A stretch of 18,786 nt of DNA from an uncultured Raoultella sp. (GTDB taxonomy: Bacteria; Pseudomonadota; Gammaproteobacteria; Enterobacterales; Enterobacteriaceae), in assembly GCA_900759445.1 (NCBI GenBank), contig CAAEVH010000026.1, positions 1 through 18,786 of the forward strand, read 5' to 3'. Each line of letters opens with the position of its first letter. Positions within the stretch are counted from its first letter, which is position 1. The translations under genes were made by a program, and so were the position numbers. The notes under the pieces were generated by a model. It was not told where the DNA came from. It did no database searches and worked only from the letters and a program-made list of their open reading frames with translations. Shown here piece after piece: positions 8,291 through 18,456 of the stretch.

Positions 8291-8308
8291 GCGAGACAGC
8301 AAGCATCT
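8287..8308 (+). promoter_or_regulatory. Candidate Sxy-dependent CRP-S site upstream of ppdD
   Basis: The left arm TTTTGCGA (8287-8294) fits the CRP-S half-site perfectly; after six bases the right arm is AAGCA (8301-8305), against the expected TCGCA. The E. coli ppdD-hofBC operon belongs to the Sxy/CRP-S competence regulon in published work. The site is about 130 bases before the ppdD start. The weak right arm keeps this tentative. Confidence 0.35.
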
Positions 8309-8429
8309 CTGACTCTCCTGCGTGCAAGAACACCAGAAAATCTGGAAGGTTGTTTCCCACCTCTTCATTTGCCATTCGCCGCAGCCCCTCAAGCGCGTCA
8401 CAGTGCTTCCTTAACCACAAGGAGCATAT

Positions 8430-8861
8430 ATGGACAGACAACGCGGATTTACCCTGATCGAGCTGATGGTGGTCATCGGCATTATCGCCATTCTGAGCGC
8501 TATCGGTATTCCGGCTTATCAGAACTACCTGCGCAAAGCGGCCCTGACCGACATGCTGCAAACCTTTGTCCCGTACCGCACGGCCATTGAACTATGCGCG
8601 CTCGAACACGGCGGGCTGACAAGCTGTGACGCCGGCGCCAACGGCATCCCTTCTCCAGCGACCACGCGCTACGTCGCCACCATGAGCGTCGCGAGAGGTA
8701 TTGTCACGTTGAACGGACAAGAAAGCCTGAACGGACTGAGCGTCACCCTGACGCCGTCCTGGGACAACGCAAGCGGTATCACCGGCTGGCAGCGCATCTG
8801 CAACATAGCCAGCAACAGCGCACTCCAGCAGGCCTGTGAAGATGTGTTTCGCATAAACTGA
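8430..8861 (+). CDS. ppdD: Type IV pilus major pilin (prepilin) PpdD
   Basis: This 143-residue class IVa prepilin has the short leader MDRQRG cleaved before Phe7 by prepilin peptidase; the mature N-terminus FTLIELMVVIGIIAIL is the polymerising helix. Glu11 is the mature Glu5 needed for assembly. Cysteines 56, 66, 124 and 136 correspond to mature 50, 60, 118 and 130, the two disulfide pairs known in E. coli PpdD. The C-terminus (CEDVFRIN) is three residues shorter than my recollection of the E. coli protein (146). Start ATG at 8430 follows AAGGAG (8419-8424). It is first in the ppdD-hofB-hofC operon, ten bases before hofB. Other pilus genes (hofMNOPQ, prepilin peptidase) lie elsewhere in relatives. 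Confidence 0.96.
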   Translation: MDRQRGFTLIELMVVIGIIAILSAIGIPAYQNYLRKAALTDMLQTFVPYRTAIELCALEHGGLTSCDAGANGIPSPATTRYVATMSVARGIVTLNGQESLNGLSVTLTPSWDNASGITGWQRICNIASNSALQQACEDVFRIN

Positions 8862-8871
8862 GGCCGCCACG

Positions 8872-10246
<1,375 letters not shown>

Positions 10247-10257
<11 letters not shown>

Positions 10258-11452
10258 CCGTCTCTGGCGCTGGCAAGGCGTGGATATGCAGGGCCAATTT
10301 TGTCAGGGGACACAGTGGAACCCTGGCCGACTGGAAGTATTCCAGGCGCTTCAGCATGAACGCATTATTCCACTGGCCATTCGCCGCTGTGCGATCAAAA
10401 ACACGCTCTGGCATCCGCGCTATGGCAGTCAGGTTGTTCGCCAACTGGCGGTGCTCCTTCAGGCCGGGCTTTCTTTAGCTGAAGGACTCGAGCTGCTGGC
10501 GCAGCAGCAACCGAGCGCGCAATGGCAGGCGCTGTTGCGCACACTGGCTCAGGATCTGGCGCAAGGGGTCTCGCTTTCTGCCGCGCTGGAAAAGTGGCCT
10601 CAGGCTTTTGCACCGCTTAGTCTGGCGATGATTCGTACCGGCGAACTCACCGGTAAACTGGATTTTTGTTGTCTTCAGCTGGCGCGTCAGCAGCAGGAAC
10701 AGCAGCAGCTGGCGGACAAAGTGAAAAAAGCGGTGCGCTACCCGGCCGTTATTCTGGGCCTGGCCCTGATGGTGGTGGTGGCGATGCTGTGCTTCGTCCT
10801 GCCAGAGTTTGCGGCGATTTACCAAACCTTCAACACACCGCTACCGCTGCTGACGCGCCTGGTTATTCACGCCAGCGAGAGCCTTAGCTATGGCTGGCCA
10901 ATGCTGATCCTGCCGATTGTGCTACCCGTAGTCCTTAACCTGATAGCCCGTCGCCGCCCGCACTGGCTGCTACAGCGACAAAAAATGCTTCACGCGCTTC
11001 CAGTGGTGGGAAAACTAAAACGCGGACAGCGGCTTAGCCAGATCTTTACCGTGCTCGCACTCACCCAGAGTGCAGGTATTAGCTTTCTGCAAGGTCTGGA
11101 AAGCGTCGAGGATACGCTGAACTGCCCGCTATGGCGCCAGCGGATCCAGCAGGCGCATCTGCACATTAGCCACGGAGTCCCCATCTGGCAGGCTCTTGAA
11201 CGAAGCGGCGGTTTTACCACGCTATGCCTGCAGTTGATCCGTACCGGTGAAGCATCCGGATCGCTGGATACGATGCTGGAAAATCTCGCCCGTCATCATA
11301 GCGAGCAGACGCATTATCAGGCTGAAAACCTGGCAACGTTACTGGAGCCGGCCCTGCTGTTGATAACCGGAACAATTGTCGGTGTGCTGGTGGTGGCGAT
11401 GTATTTACCCATCTTTCATCTGGGTGACGCCATTAGCGGAATGGGTGGATAA
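10247..11452 (+). CDS. hofC: Type IV pilus inner-membrane platform protein HofC (PilC/GspF family)
   Basis: The 401-residue polytopic platform protein transmits ATPase motion to pilin assembly. It has two homologous GspF domains; the internal repeat is plain in MIRTGELTGKLD (128-139) and LIRTGEASGSLD (330-341). Hydrophobic segments fall at about 166-188, 215-234 and 367-388. I chose ATG at 10247 (MTANRLWRW), which matches the E. coli N-terminus MASKQLWRW, has GGGGA at 10236-10240, and overlaps the hofB end by 11 bases. An in-frame upstream start at 10214 would overlap hofB more and lacks family support. A strong hairpin follows the stop, then guaC converges. Confidence 0.94.
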
Positions 11453-11453
11453 G

Positions 11454-11476
11454 TGCTGGCGCGAAACGCGCCAGCA
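11454..11476. terminator. Hairpin between converging hofC and guaC
   Basis: A perfect ten-base stem, TGCTGGCGCG (11454-11463) with CGCGCCAGCA (11467-11476), has an AAA loop. It starts two bases after the hofC stop and ends seven before the guaC stop, so it can serve both transcripts. No long U-tract follows on either strand. Confidence 0.7.
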
Positions 11477-11483
11477 TCTGACA

Positions 11484-12527
11484 TTACAGGCTGTTGAACA
11501 CGCGGTTCTCTTGTTCCTGCACGCGAATGAAGGTCGTGCGCTTGGTCAGCTCTTTCAGGCGAGAGGCACCCACATAGGTGCAGGCAGAACGCAGGCCACC
11601 GAGGATATCACGAGCCGTGTTCTCTACCGGTCCACGCAGCGGCAACTTAACGGTTTTGCCTTCCGCAGCGCGATACTGCGCAACGCCGCCAACGTGGCGC
11701 GTCATGGCGGATTCGGAGCTCATGCCGTAGAACAGCATGAATTTCTCGCCGTTTTCTTCAACGACGGTACCACCGCTCTCTTCATGGCCGGCCAGCATTC
11801 CCCCCAGCATGACAAAATCTGCACCGCCGCCGAAGGCTTTCGCCACGTCACCAGGCATCGTGCAACCGCCGTCGCTGACGATCTGGCCACCCAGGCCATG
11901 CGCCGCGTCAGCACACTCGATAACGGCAGACAGCTGCGGATAACCGACGCCGGTCTTCACGCGAGTGGTACATACGGAACCCGGGCCGATGCCCACTTTC
12001 ACAATATCAGCACCGGACAGAATCAGCTCTTCGCACATTTCGCCCGTAACAACGTTACCCGCAATAATGGTTTTCTGCGGCCAGGCGGCACGCGCTTTAG
12101 CGACAAACTGAACAAAATGTTCAGAATAACCATTCGCCACATCGATGCAGACGAAGCTAAGCTGCGGATTCTGAGAAAGGATCTGCTGGGTTTTTTCGAA
12201 ATCGACATCCGAGGTCCCGGTGGACACCATGACGTATTTCAGCACCTCTGCGGACACCGACTGGACAAACTCCTGCCATTGTTCAACGGTATAGTGCTTG
12301 TGAACTGCGGTCAGAATACCGAAAGAGGCCAGCGCTTTCGCCATGCCAAACGTCCCGACGGTATCCATGTTAGCGGCAATGATCGGCACGCCAGACCAGG
12401 ACAGGCCAGAATGTTTAAAAGTGAATTCACGTTCCAGCTGAACATCAGAACGGCTTTTGAGGGTAGAGCGTTTTGGGCGGATAAGAACGTCTTTAAAACC
12501 AAGCTTCAGATCTTCTTCGATACGCAT
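11484..12527 (-). CDS. guaC: GMP reductase
   Basis: The 347-residue cytosolic enzyme reduces GMP to IMP with NADPH, releasing ammonia, in purine salvage. Length and start ([20 protein letters not shown]) equal E. coli GuaC. It is an IMPDH/GMPR TIM barrel: the catalytic loop [13 protein letters not shown] puts the nucleophile at Cys186 with Thr188 beside it, and the phosphate-binding stretches SDGGC and [12 protein letters not shown] follow. ATG at 12525-12527 has CAGGAA upstream; an in-frame ATG at 12591-12593 falls between the promoter and the leader and adds 22 residues not in the family. A promoter is visible at 12583-12610. The gene converges with hofC and is divergent from coaE. Confidence 0.97.
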   Translation of the reverse strand: MRIEEDLKLGFKDVLIRPKRSTLKSRSDVQLEREFTFKHSGLSWSGVPIIAANMDTVGTFGMAKALASFGILTAVHKHYTVEQWQEFVQSVSAEVLKYVMVSTGTSDVDFEKTQQILSQNPQLSFVCIDVANGYSEHFVQFVAKARAAWPQKTIIAGNVVTGEMCEELILSGADIVKVGIGPGSVCTTRVKTGVGYPQLSAVIECADAAHGLGGQIVSDGGCTMPGDVAKAFGGGADFVMLGGMLAGHEESGGTVVEENGEKFMLFYGMSSESAMTRHVGGVAQYRAAEGKTVKLPLRGPVENTARDILGGLRSACTYVGASRLKELTKRTTFIRVQEQENRVFNSL

Positions 12528-12582
12528 GTACGAATTCCTGGGGTTAATTGCATTATTGTGAGAGCACAACTCCAGTGACGTT

Positions 12583-12610
12583 ATCATACGCACGAATCAT
12601 GGCTGCGCAA
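12583..12610 (-). promoter_or_regulatory. guaC promoter (candidate sigma-70)
   Basis: On the minus strand, TTGCGC (12605-12610) and TATGAT (12583-12588) are separated by 16 bases. The start would be near 12576, giving a leader of about 50 bases before guaC. The -10 matches 5 of 6 and the -35 matches 4 of 6. Confidence 0.6.
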
Positions 12611-12740
12611 GACTGCGATTTTCACTTTTTTTACGCTACAATCGTATAAATTTACCTGGTGAACAGTGAATGGCGCGCTCGCAATAATTGACGCCCGGCG
12701 TATCATTTTTAACCACTTGATTTATATATACAAAACAATC

Positions 12741-12752
12741 CAGTATATACTG
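12741..12752. promoter_or_regulatory. Perfect 12-bp palindrome and -10-like element upstream of coaE
   Basis: CAGTATATACTG is a perfect palindrome in an AT-rich stretch (12718-12752) about 120 bases before coaE. TATACT (12746-12751) inside it is a good -10 for the coaE-zapD-yacG operon, though no good -35 sits 16-18 bases upstream. The order CAG...CTG is the reverse of a LexA box. GGCC-TTTTATT-GGCC follows at 12757-12771. The rest of the 12611-12872 leader shows no gene. Confidence 0.4.
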
Positions 12753-12872
12753 TGATGGCCTTTTATTGGCCTGTAGCCACCTTGATGGATAGCGTTCACC
12801 GGGTCGTGGTGCTTATCAAAACGGGCGCCTCTGAAGAGTAATGTGTATATGGTCAGTTCAGGATCGGAGCGT

Positions 12873-13493
12873 ATGAGGTATACGGTAGCGTTAACAGGCG
12901 GCATTGGCAGTGGCAAAAGTACCGTGGCCGATGCATTTTCCCGGCTTGGGATTAACGTTATTGACGCTGACATTATCGCCCGCCAGGTTGTAGAACCCGG
13001 AACTGCCGCGCTTCAGGCCATCGCCACTCACTTTGGTTCACAGATGCTCAATGATGACGGCACGTTGAACCGCCGCGCTCTGCGTGAAAAAATCTTTGCT
13101 CACCCTGAGGATAAAACCTGGCTTAACGGGCTATTACATCCGCTCATTCAGCAGGAAACTCGCCGGCAGATGCTGGCCGCGAGCTCCCCTTATCTTCTCT
13201 GGGTCGTCCCCTTACTGGTAGAAAACCGGCTGGCCGCGAATGCCGATCGCGTGCTGGTCGTTGATGTTCCAAAAGAGACGCAGATCGCGCGTACGATGCT
13301 TCGCGATCGGGTCAGTCGTGAACATGCAGAACATATTCTTGCCGCCCAGGCGACGCGCGAACAGCGCCTTGCCGTTGCGGATGATGTCATTGAAAACATG
13401 GGCCCTCCGGATGCCGTCGCATCGGATGTTGCCCGCCTGCACGAAAAGTATCTAATGCTGGCATCGCAGGCCGCCTCACAGGAAAAATCGTAA
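12873..13493 (+). CDS. coaE: Dephospho-CoA kinase
   Basis: The 206-residue cytosolic kinase catalyses the last step of coenzyme A synthesis, phosphorylating the 3'-OH of dephospho-CoA with ATP. The P-loop GGIGSGKS is at residues 9-16, followed by the conserved [17 protein letters not shown] stretch. HPLIQQETR and WVVPLLVEN are further family motifs, and the C-terminal part contains [19 protein letters not shown]. The length equals E. coli CoaE. ATG at 12873 ([10 protein letters not shown]) is chosen over the in-frame ATG at 12843 by family comparison; AGGA at 12860-12863 and GGAG at 12866-12869 are available ribosome sites. Its stop overlaps the zapD ATG by one base (TAATG), so the genes are coupled. 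Confidence 0.96.
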   Translation: MRYTVALTGGIGSGKSTVADAFSRLGINVIDADIIARQVVEPGTAALQAIATHFGSQMLNDDGTLNRRALREKIFAHPEDKTWLNGLLHPLIQQETRRQMLAASSPYLLWVVPLLVENRLAANADRVLVVDVPKETQIARTMLRDRVSREHAEHILAAQATREQRLAVADDVIENMGPPDAVASDVARLHEKYLMLASQAASQEKS

Positions 13494-14236
13494 TGCACAC
13501 CCCCGTTCTGTTTGAACATCCACTCAACGAGAAAATGCGCACCTGGCTGCGTATTGAATTTTTGACTCAGCAATTGTCCGTTCATCCGACAATCGCCAGC
13601 TACGCCGATGCACTCCATTTTTTCCGCAACGCGGGCGATCTTTTAGATGTACTGGAACGTGGAGAGGTCAGGACGGACCTGCTAAAAGAGCTGGAGCGTC
13701 AGCAGCGGAAATTACAGTCATGGGTAGACATTCCCGGCGTCGATGGCGAACGTATTGACGCCTTGCGTCAGCAGTTGAAGCAGTGCGGCGCCACGCTGAT
13801 GTCCGCGCCGCGCATCGGACAGTTCCTGCGTGAAGACCGTTTGATTGCGCTGGTACGCCAGCGTCTGAGCATTCCCGGCGGCTGCTGCAGCTTTGATTTG
13901 CCCACGCTGCATATCTGGCTGCACATGCCGCAGGCATACCGTGACGAACAGGTCGGAGTCTGGATAGCCAGCCTTGCTCCGCTGACGCAATCTCTGGTGC
14001 TTATCCTCGATCTGATTCGTAATGCCGCCCCATTCCGTAAGCAGACCAGTCTCAACGGCTTTTATCAGGACAATGGCGAAGATGCCGACCTGCTACGTCT
14101 GCGGCTGGATATTGCCAGCCAGCTCTATCCTCAAATCTCCGGCCATAAGAGCCGTTTCGCTATCCGCTTCCTGCCGCTGGATAGCGAGCTCGGGGTCGTA
14201 CCTGAGCGTTTTGATTTTGAACTGGCCTGTTGTTAA
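13493..14236 (+). CDS. zapD: Cell division protein ZapD (FtsZ-ring associated)
   Basis: The 247-residue cytoplasmic protein cross-links FtsZ filaments and stabilises the division ring. Length and sequence match E. coli ZapD (YacF), with the conserved blocks [19 protein letters not shown] (near the N-terminus), [38 protein letters not shown] and the C-terminal FDFELACC. It is soluble, largely helical in the first half, with no signal or membrane segment. ATG at 13493 overlaps the coaE stop by one base. The yacG ribosome site overlaps the zapD stop, so all three genes form one operon. Confidence 0.96.
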   Translation: MHTPVLFEHPLNEKMRTWLRIEFLTQQLSVHPTIASYADALHFFRNAGDLLDVLERGEVRTDLLKELERQQRKLQSWVDIPGVDGERIDALRQQLKQCGATLMSAPRIGQFLREDRLIALVRQRLSIPGGCCSFDLPTLHIWLHMPQAYRDEQVGVWIASLAPLTQSLVLILDLIRNAAPFRKQTSLNGFYQDNGEDADLLRLRLDIASQLYPQISGHKSRFAIRFLPLDSELGVVPERFDFELACC

Positions 14237-14245
14237 GGAGAAATA

Positions 14246-14443
14246 ATGTCAGAAGAGACGATCGTCAATTGCCCCACCTGCGGTAAATCCGTGGTCTGGA
14301 ACGCACAGAGCCTGTACCGGCCCTTTTGCTCTAAACGCTGCCAGCTGATTGATCTGGGTGAATGGGCTGCAGAAGAAAAACGCATTCCCAGCGCGAGCGA
14401 TCTGTCCGATAGCGATGGCTGGAGCGAGGAACAGCAACCGTGA
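14246..14443 (+). CDS. yacG: DNA gyrase inhibitor YacG (zinc-binding)
   Basis: This small 65-residue protein has a Cys4 zinc site: Cys9, Cys12, Cys28 and Cys32. The acidic tail ([13 protein letters not shown]) is typical. E. coli YacG binds GyrB and inhibits gyrase activity. Length and key blocks ([31 protein letters not shown]) match. ATG at 14246 has AAGGAG (14235-14240), which overlaps the zapD stop. It is the last gene of coaE-zapD-yacG; a strong hairpin follows. Confidence 0.95.
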   Translation: MSEETIVNCPTCGKSVVWNAQSLYRPFCSKRCQLIDLGEWAAEEKRIPSASDLSDSDGWSEEQQP

Positions 14444-14450
14444 CCGATTT

Positions 14451-14480
14451 CCGGACAAGGCAACAACGCGCCTTGTCCGG
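14451..14480. terminator. Hairpin between converging yacG and mutT
   Basis: CCGGACAAGGC (14451-14461) pairs perfectly with GCCTTGTCCGG (14470-14480) over an eight-base loop. It starts seven bases after the yacG stop and ends ten bases before the mutT stop. No U-tract follows on the plus strand. It may act in both directions. Confidence 0.7.
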
Positions 14481-14490
14481 GAACGCTGAT

Positions 14491-14886
14491 TCAGGAAGCC
14501 GCATGCACTAATTTGGTAATAATGGGTTCATTCGCCGGCGGAAACGCCTCAGGGACTAATGCCCGTTGCGCAATCCACTGCCCGGGCTGCCCCTCTTTCC
14601 CCCACGGCTCGCCGGACCACTCTTCCACCAGCCAGAACCACAGGGTAATGTGGCGATCCGGGAACTGATACTCCAGCTTATCAAACAGGCGGGATGAGCT
14701 TACCGTAATCCCCACCTCTTCCTGCAGTTCACGCACCAGCGCCTGTTCCGCAGATTCTCCGGCTTCAATTTTACCGCCGGGAAACTCGAGTTTATTGGCC
14801 ATATGGGCATCGGCGGCTCGCTGGGTGATAAAGATCTCCCCTTGCGGATTGCGGATAATACCCACGGAAATTTGCAGTTGTTTCAT
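14491..14886 (-). CDS. mutT: 8-oxo-dGTP diphosphatase MutT
   Basis: The 131-residue Nudix hydrolase converts 8-oxo-dGTP to the monophosphate and so prevents A-to-C transversions. The Nudix box is complete: Gly38, Glu44, Arg52-Glu53-Leu54, Glu56-Glu57, Gly59. The family block FPDRHITLWFWLVE also fits. The length is close to E. coli MutT (129). I prefer ATG at 14884-14886 (MKQLQISVGI), with GGAA nine bases upstream; the in-frame ATG at 14893-14895 has GGA immediately before it and would add MIT. The secA terminator ends only about 14 bases upstream of the start, so mutT depends on readthrough or on a promoter inside secA. Confidence 0.95.
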   Translation of the reverse strand: MKQLQISVGIIRNPQGEIFITQRAADAHMANKLEFPGGKIEAGESAEQALVRELQEEVGITVSSSRLFDKLEYQFPDRHITLWFWLVEEWSGEPWGKEGQPGQWIAQRALVPEAFPPANEPIITKLVHAAS

Positions 14887-14900
14887 CGTGATCATTCCAT

Positions 14901-14927
14901 AAAAAAGGCGCAGATATCTGCGCCTTT
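14901..14927 (-). terminator. Intrinsic terminator of secA (perfect palindrome)
   Basis: A 24-base perfect palindrome (14904-14927; core GGCGCAGATATCTGCGCC) is followed on the minus strand by three more T residues, giving a six-T run (14906-14901). It begins 17 bases after the secA stop. An ATG directly after it (14898-14900) opens only ATG-GAA-TGA. Confidence 0.85.
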
Positions 14928-14944
14928 ATTTTCATGCTCTGAGC

Positions 14945-17650
14945 TTAGTTCAGACGGCCGTGGCACTGCTTATATTTTTTACCGGAACCACACGGGCAAG
15001 GATCGTTACGCCCCACTTTCCGCTCGCCGGTTTCCTCAGCCAGCGCAGCCGCGGCGGCAGTATCGTCATCCTGATGGCTAAGCTGTTGCATCTGCGCCAG
15101 ACGTTCGGCTTCCTCGCGGCGCTGTTGCTCCATTGCCTCAACCTCTTCCGGCATCCGCACCTGAACCTTACTCAGTGTGCTGATCACTTCATACTTCAGT
15201 GATTCCAGCATCGCGGCAAACATGGAGAAGGACTCACGCTTGTACTCCTGCTTCGGATCTTTCTGCGCATAGCCGCGCAGATGAATACCCTGACGCAGGT
15301 AATCCATCGCCGCGAGATGCTCTTTCCACAGGGAGTCCAGAGTCTGCAGCATCACGCCCTTCTCGAAATGACGCATCATTTCGGCGCCAACAACTTCTTC
15401 TTTACGCTGATAGGTCTCAATTGCGCTCTGCAGAATACGCTCGCGCAGCGTCTCTTCATGCAGCTCCGGTTCTTTGTCCAGCCACTCTTTCAGCGGCAGC
15501 TCGAGGTCGAAGTCATTTTTCAGACGTTCCTGCAGACCTTCAACATCCCACATCTCTTCCAGAGACTGCGGCGGGATATGGGCATCGATGGTCGCTTTGA
15601 ACACATCTTCGCGGATGCTGTTAATGGTTTCGCTGACATCAGAAACGTCCAGCAATTCGTTACGCTGACTGTAGATTGCGCGACGCTGATCGTTAGCAAC
15701 ATCATCATATTCCAGCAGCTGCTTACGAATATCAAAGTTGCGGCTTTCGACTTTACGCTGTGCGTTAGCGATGGCCTTGGTGACCCACGGGTGCTCAATC
15801 GCTTCGCCTGGTTTCATCCCCAGCTTGCGCATCATGCCGGAGACACGGTCGGAGGCAAAGATACGCATCAGGGCATCTTCCATCGACAGGTAGAAGCGAG
15901 AAGAACCGGCATCACCCTGACGACCAGAACGGCCGCGCAGCTGGTTATCGATACGACGGGATTCATGACGCTCGGTACCGATAATGTGCAGACCGCCCGC
16001 CGCCAGAACGGCATCGTGACGAACCTGCCAGTCGGCTTTAATCTGCGCGATTTGCTCCGGTGTCGGATCTTCCAGCGCAGCGACTTCAGCTTGCCAGCTC
16101 CCGCCGAGCATAATATCCGTACCACGACCAGCCATGTTGGTGGCGATGGTCACCGCTGACGGGTAACCCGCCTGGGCAACGATATCCGCTTCGCTGGCGT
16201 GGAACTTCGCGTTCAGCACGTTGTGCTTGATACCGGCCTTGGTCAGTTCATGGGAAACCACTTCTGATTTTTCAATCGAAATAGTACCGACCAGAACCGG
16301 CTGACCTGCGGCAGTGCGCTCTTTGATATCTTCGATGATCGCCTGAATTTTTTCCGCTTCGGTCATATAGACCAGATCCGCCATATCTTTACGGATCATC
16401 GGGCGGTTAGTCGGCACCACTACGGTATCCAGCTTGTAGATAGAGCTGAACTCGAAGGCTTCGGTATCTGCCGTACCGGTCATCCCCGCCAGCTTCTCAT
16501 ACAGACGGAAATAGTTCTGGAAGGTGATGGAGGCCAGCGTCTGGTTTTCATTCTGGATATCCACGCCTTCTTTCGCTTCAACGGCCTGGTGGAGACCATC
16601 AGACCAGCGACGCCCCTGCATCGTACGACCGGTATGCTCGTCGACGATGATCACTTCGCCATCTTTGACGATATAGTCAACGTCACGGGTGAACAGCACG
16701 TGCGCGCGCAGCGCCGCCGTCACGTGATGCATCAGCATAATATTGGACGGCGAATACAGCGATTCGCCTTCGTCCATGATCCCTTCCTGTACCAGCAGCT
16801 CTTCGATCAGCACCAGACCGCGTTCGGTCAGGTTAACCTGGCGCGCTTTTTCATCAACGGAGAAGTGGCCTTCACCGGTAAAGGTGTCGGAATCTTCTTT
16901 ATCCTGACGAACCAGGTGCGGGATGATTTTGTTCACGCGCTTGTACATTTCCGAGCTGTCTTCTGCCGGACCGGAAATGATCAGCGGGGTACGCGCTTCA
17001 TCGATCAGAATCGAGTCCACCTCATCCACCAGCGCATAGTGCAGTTTACGCTGAACGCGCTCTTCCGGGCTGAAAGCCATATTGTCGCGCAGGTAGTCAA
17101 AGCCGTATTCGTTGTTGGTACCGTAGGTAATATCCGCACCGTACGCTTCACGTTTGGCTGGCGCCGGTAAACCGGACATGTTGATCCCGACGGTCATACC
17201 GAGGAATTCAAACAGCGGACGGTTGTTTTCAGCATCACGCTGTGCCAGATAGTCATTGACGGTAACCACGTGAACGCCTTTACCGGACAATGCATTCAGG
17301 TAGGCCGGCAGCGTTGCGGTCAACGTTTTACCTTCACCGGTACGCATTTCCGCGATGCAACGCTGGTTAAGCACCATACCGCCCAGCAGCTGGACGTCGA
17401 AGTGGCGCATACCAAATACACGTTTACTGGCTTCACGAACCACGGCAAAGGCTTCCGGGATCAGGCTCTCCAGGCTTTCGCCCTTTTCAAGGCGGGCACG
17501 AAACTCAGCGGTTTTGCCTTTCAGCTCGTCATCGGAGAGCTTTTCCATCTCCGGTTCCATGGCATTGATGAGGCCAACGGTTTTGCGCATACGGCGCAGG
17601 GTACGATCGTTACGACTACCGAAAACTTTAGTTAATAATTTGATTAGCAT
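14945..17650 (-). CDS. secA: Preprotein translocase ATPase SecA
   Basis: The 901-residue motor pushes unfolded preproteins through SecYEG; it is found in the cytosol and at the inner membrane. The length equals E. coli SecA. Walker A MRTGEGKT is at 102-109, the DEVD Walker B motif at 209-212, the AMVDE-type helicase and [14 protein letters not shown] motifs further on, and the C-terminal zinc site is Cys885, Cys887, Cys896 and His897. The start ATG at 17648-17650 ([11 protein letters not shown]) has the weak ribosome site GAGAU, which can be hidden in a helix with the secM 3' end (17659-17726). It is downstream of secM in the same transcript; SecM arrest opens the helix when secretion is slow. 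A terminator lies before mutT. Confidence 0.98.
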   Translation of the reverse strand: MLIKLLTKVFGSRNDRTLRRMRKTVGLINAMEPEMEKLSDDELKGKTAEFRARLEKGESLESLIPEAFAVVREASKRVFGMRHFDVQLLGGMVLNQRCIAEMRTGEGKTLTATLPAYLNALSGKGVHVVTVNDYLAQRDAENNRPLFEFLGMTVGINMSGLPAPAKREAYGADITYGTNNEYGFDYLRDNMAFSPEERVQRKLHYALVDEVDSILIDEARTPLIISGPAEDSSEMYKRVNKIIPHLVRQDKEDSDTFTGEGHFSVDEKARQVNLTERGLVLIEELLVQEGIMDEGESLYSPSNIMLMHHVTAALRAHVLFTRDVDYIVKDGEVIIVDEHTGRTMQGRRWSDGLHQAVEAKEGVDIQNENQTLASITFQNYFRLYEKLAGMTGTADTEAFEFSSIYKLDTVVVPTNRPMIRKDMADLVYMTEAEKIQAIIEDIKERTAAGQPVLVGTISIEKSEVVSHELTKAGIKHNVLNAKFHASEADIVAQAGYPSAVTIATNMAGRGTDIMLGGSWQAEVAALEDPTPEQIAQIKADWQVRHDAVLAAGGLHIIGTERHESRRIDNQLRGRSGRQGDAGSSRFYLSMEDALMRIFASDRVSGMMRKLGMKPGEAIEHPWVTKAIANAQRKVESRNFDIRKQLLEYDDVANDQRRAIYSQRNELLDVSDVSETINSIREDVFKATIDAHIPPQSLEEMWDVEGLQERLKNDFDLELPLKEWLDKEPELHEETLRERILQSAIETYQRKEEVVGAEMMRHFEKGVMLQTLDSLWKEHLAAMDYLRQGIHLRGYAQKDPKQEYKRESFSMFAAMLESLKYEVISTLSKVQVRMPEEVEAMEQQRREEAERLAQMQQLSHQDDDTAAAAALAEETGERKVGRNDPCPCGSGKKYKQCHGRLN

Positions 17651-17658
17651 AATAAAAT

Positions 17659-17726
17659 CTCAAACGCCCCGCGATGCGGAGTCACAAAAAAGAATCATCC
17701 GTTTTTAGTTCAGCTGAGACGTTGAG
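17659..17726 (-). promoter_or_regulatory. secM-secA RNA helix covering the secA ribosome site
   Basis: On the minus strand, CTCAACGTC at the end of secM (17718-17726) can pair with GGCGTTTGAG (17659-17668), with one bulged U and one G-U pair. The GAG there belongs to the secA Shine-Dalgarno region (GAGAUUUUAUUAUG). A ribosome stalled at the SecM arrest site would cover the upstream arm and free secA. The mechanism is established in E. coli; the pairing is read here. Confidence 0.75.
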
Positions 17727-18204
17727 GTCCTGCGCGAATCCCTGCCACCTGGCTAATCCAGGCCGAGACAGAAAATGCAGAATGGGACGGGGTGTAAGCC
17801 GCCTGGCGAACGATCACCGGCGGTTTGCTCTCCTGCGTCAGCAGTGCGCTGAGCGTGTCAAGTAAAGCCAGATGCTGCGCCTGGAATGGCGAAGGCTCTT
17901 CGGCAACCGGCAGCGCTTGCGGCGCCATCGCAAATGAGAGATGACGAATAACCGTGCGGATCGCATGCTGATGCCAGTAATCGACGGTAAAATTCGGTCG
18001 ACGGCTGGCGTCAAGCAGCGCCAGCTGGGAGAAATTGACTTTATTCGGGCTGTGGTTGCTGGCCGTGGTTTTCGTCGGCGAGGCCGTTTCGTGGCTATTG
18101 CTCAGCGCAGGCAGGCCAAAGCTAGCCGCGACCATCCCCAACAGGAGATGCGGCCAGAAATACCGTCTGCCAAACTGTCGCCAGCGCGTCAGCAATCCAC
18201 TCAC
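17710..18204 (-). CDS. secM: Secretion monitor SecM (translational arrest peptide)
   Basis: The 164-residue exported regulator senses secretion by stalling the ribosome. The arrest motif FxxxxWIxxxxGIRAGP is complete: Phe144, Trp149, Ile150, Gly155, Ile156, Arg157, Ala158, Gly159 and Pro160, ending four residues from the C-terminus as in E. coli. Intervening residues differ ([17 protein letters not shown] against FSTPVWISQAQGIRAGP, from memory). An unusually long signal sequence with hydrophobic core [16 protein letters not shown] precedes a likely cleavage near residue 37. I chose the GTG at 18202-18204 ([10 protein letters not shown] follows), since it matches the E. coli start and has AAGGT upstream; an ATG further out (18309) adds an unrelated extension. 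It is six residues shorter than E. coli SecM (170), mostly before the arrest motif. I could not identify its promoter in 18205-18390. Confidence 0.93.
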   Translation of the reverse strand: MSGLLTRWRQFGRRYFWPHLLLGMVAASFGLPALSNSHETASPTKTTASNHSPNKVNFSQLALLDASRRPNFTVDYWHQHAIRTVIRHLSFAMAPQALPVAEEPSPFQAQHLALLDTLSALLTQESKPPVIVRQAAYTPSHSAFSVSAWISQVAGIRAGPQRLS

Positions 18205-18381
18205 GTACGTTACCTTTAGTTGAAGCAACCCCAGGAAATATTTTTTGCGCCCAAATACTACCATTAATACTGCACGACAGCAGCAGGAATGACGGTTGCG
18301 ACAAGGCAAAAACGTTCAATAAATCAGCGAACGAACAATGAACAGCGCCGCAGAATCAGGGCAGAACCAGCAGGAGAAGGC

Positions 18382-18436
18382 AAAAAAAGAAAAAAGACTG
18401 GCTCCCTGGTCGGAGAGAGTACCAGGTTACCAGTCT
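18382..18436 (-). terminator. Rho-independent terminator of lpxC
   Basis: On the minus strand, AGACTGG (18395-18401) pairs with CCAGTCT (18430-18436), and the inner arms CCTGGT/ACCAGG (18405-18410 with 18421-18426) extend the stem. A T-rich run follows (18394-18382, interrupted by one C). It starts about 20 bases after the lpxC stop and separates it from secM. Confidence 0.9.
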
Positions 18437-18456
18437 GTTTTACTGAATGGTCAGGC

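Noticed and set aside
11376..12578. 400-codon open frame on the plus strand
   Set aside because: It is antisense to guaC across its whole length, overlaps the hofC end, and its translation resembles no known family, whereas guaC on the other strand is unmistakable.
12741..12752. LexA (SOS) box
   Set aside because: A LexA box needs CTG-N10-CAG; here the palindrome is CAG...CTG and only 12 bases long.
15281..17170. Long plus-strand open frames (for example 15281-16159 and 16589-17170)
   Set aside because: They are antisense shadows of secA, with His/Phe/Arg/Gln-rich translations that reflect the codon use of the real gene.
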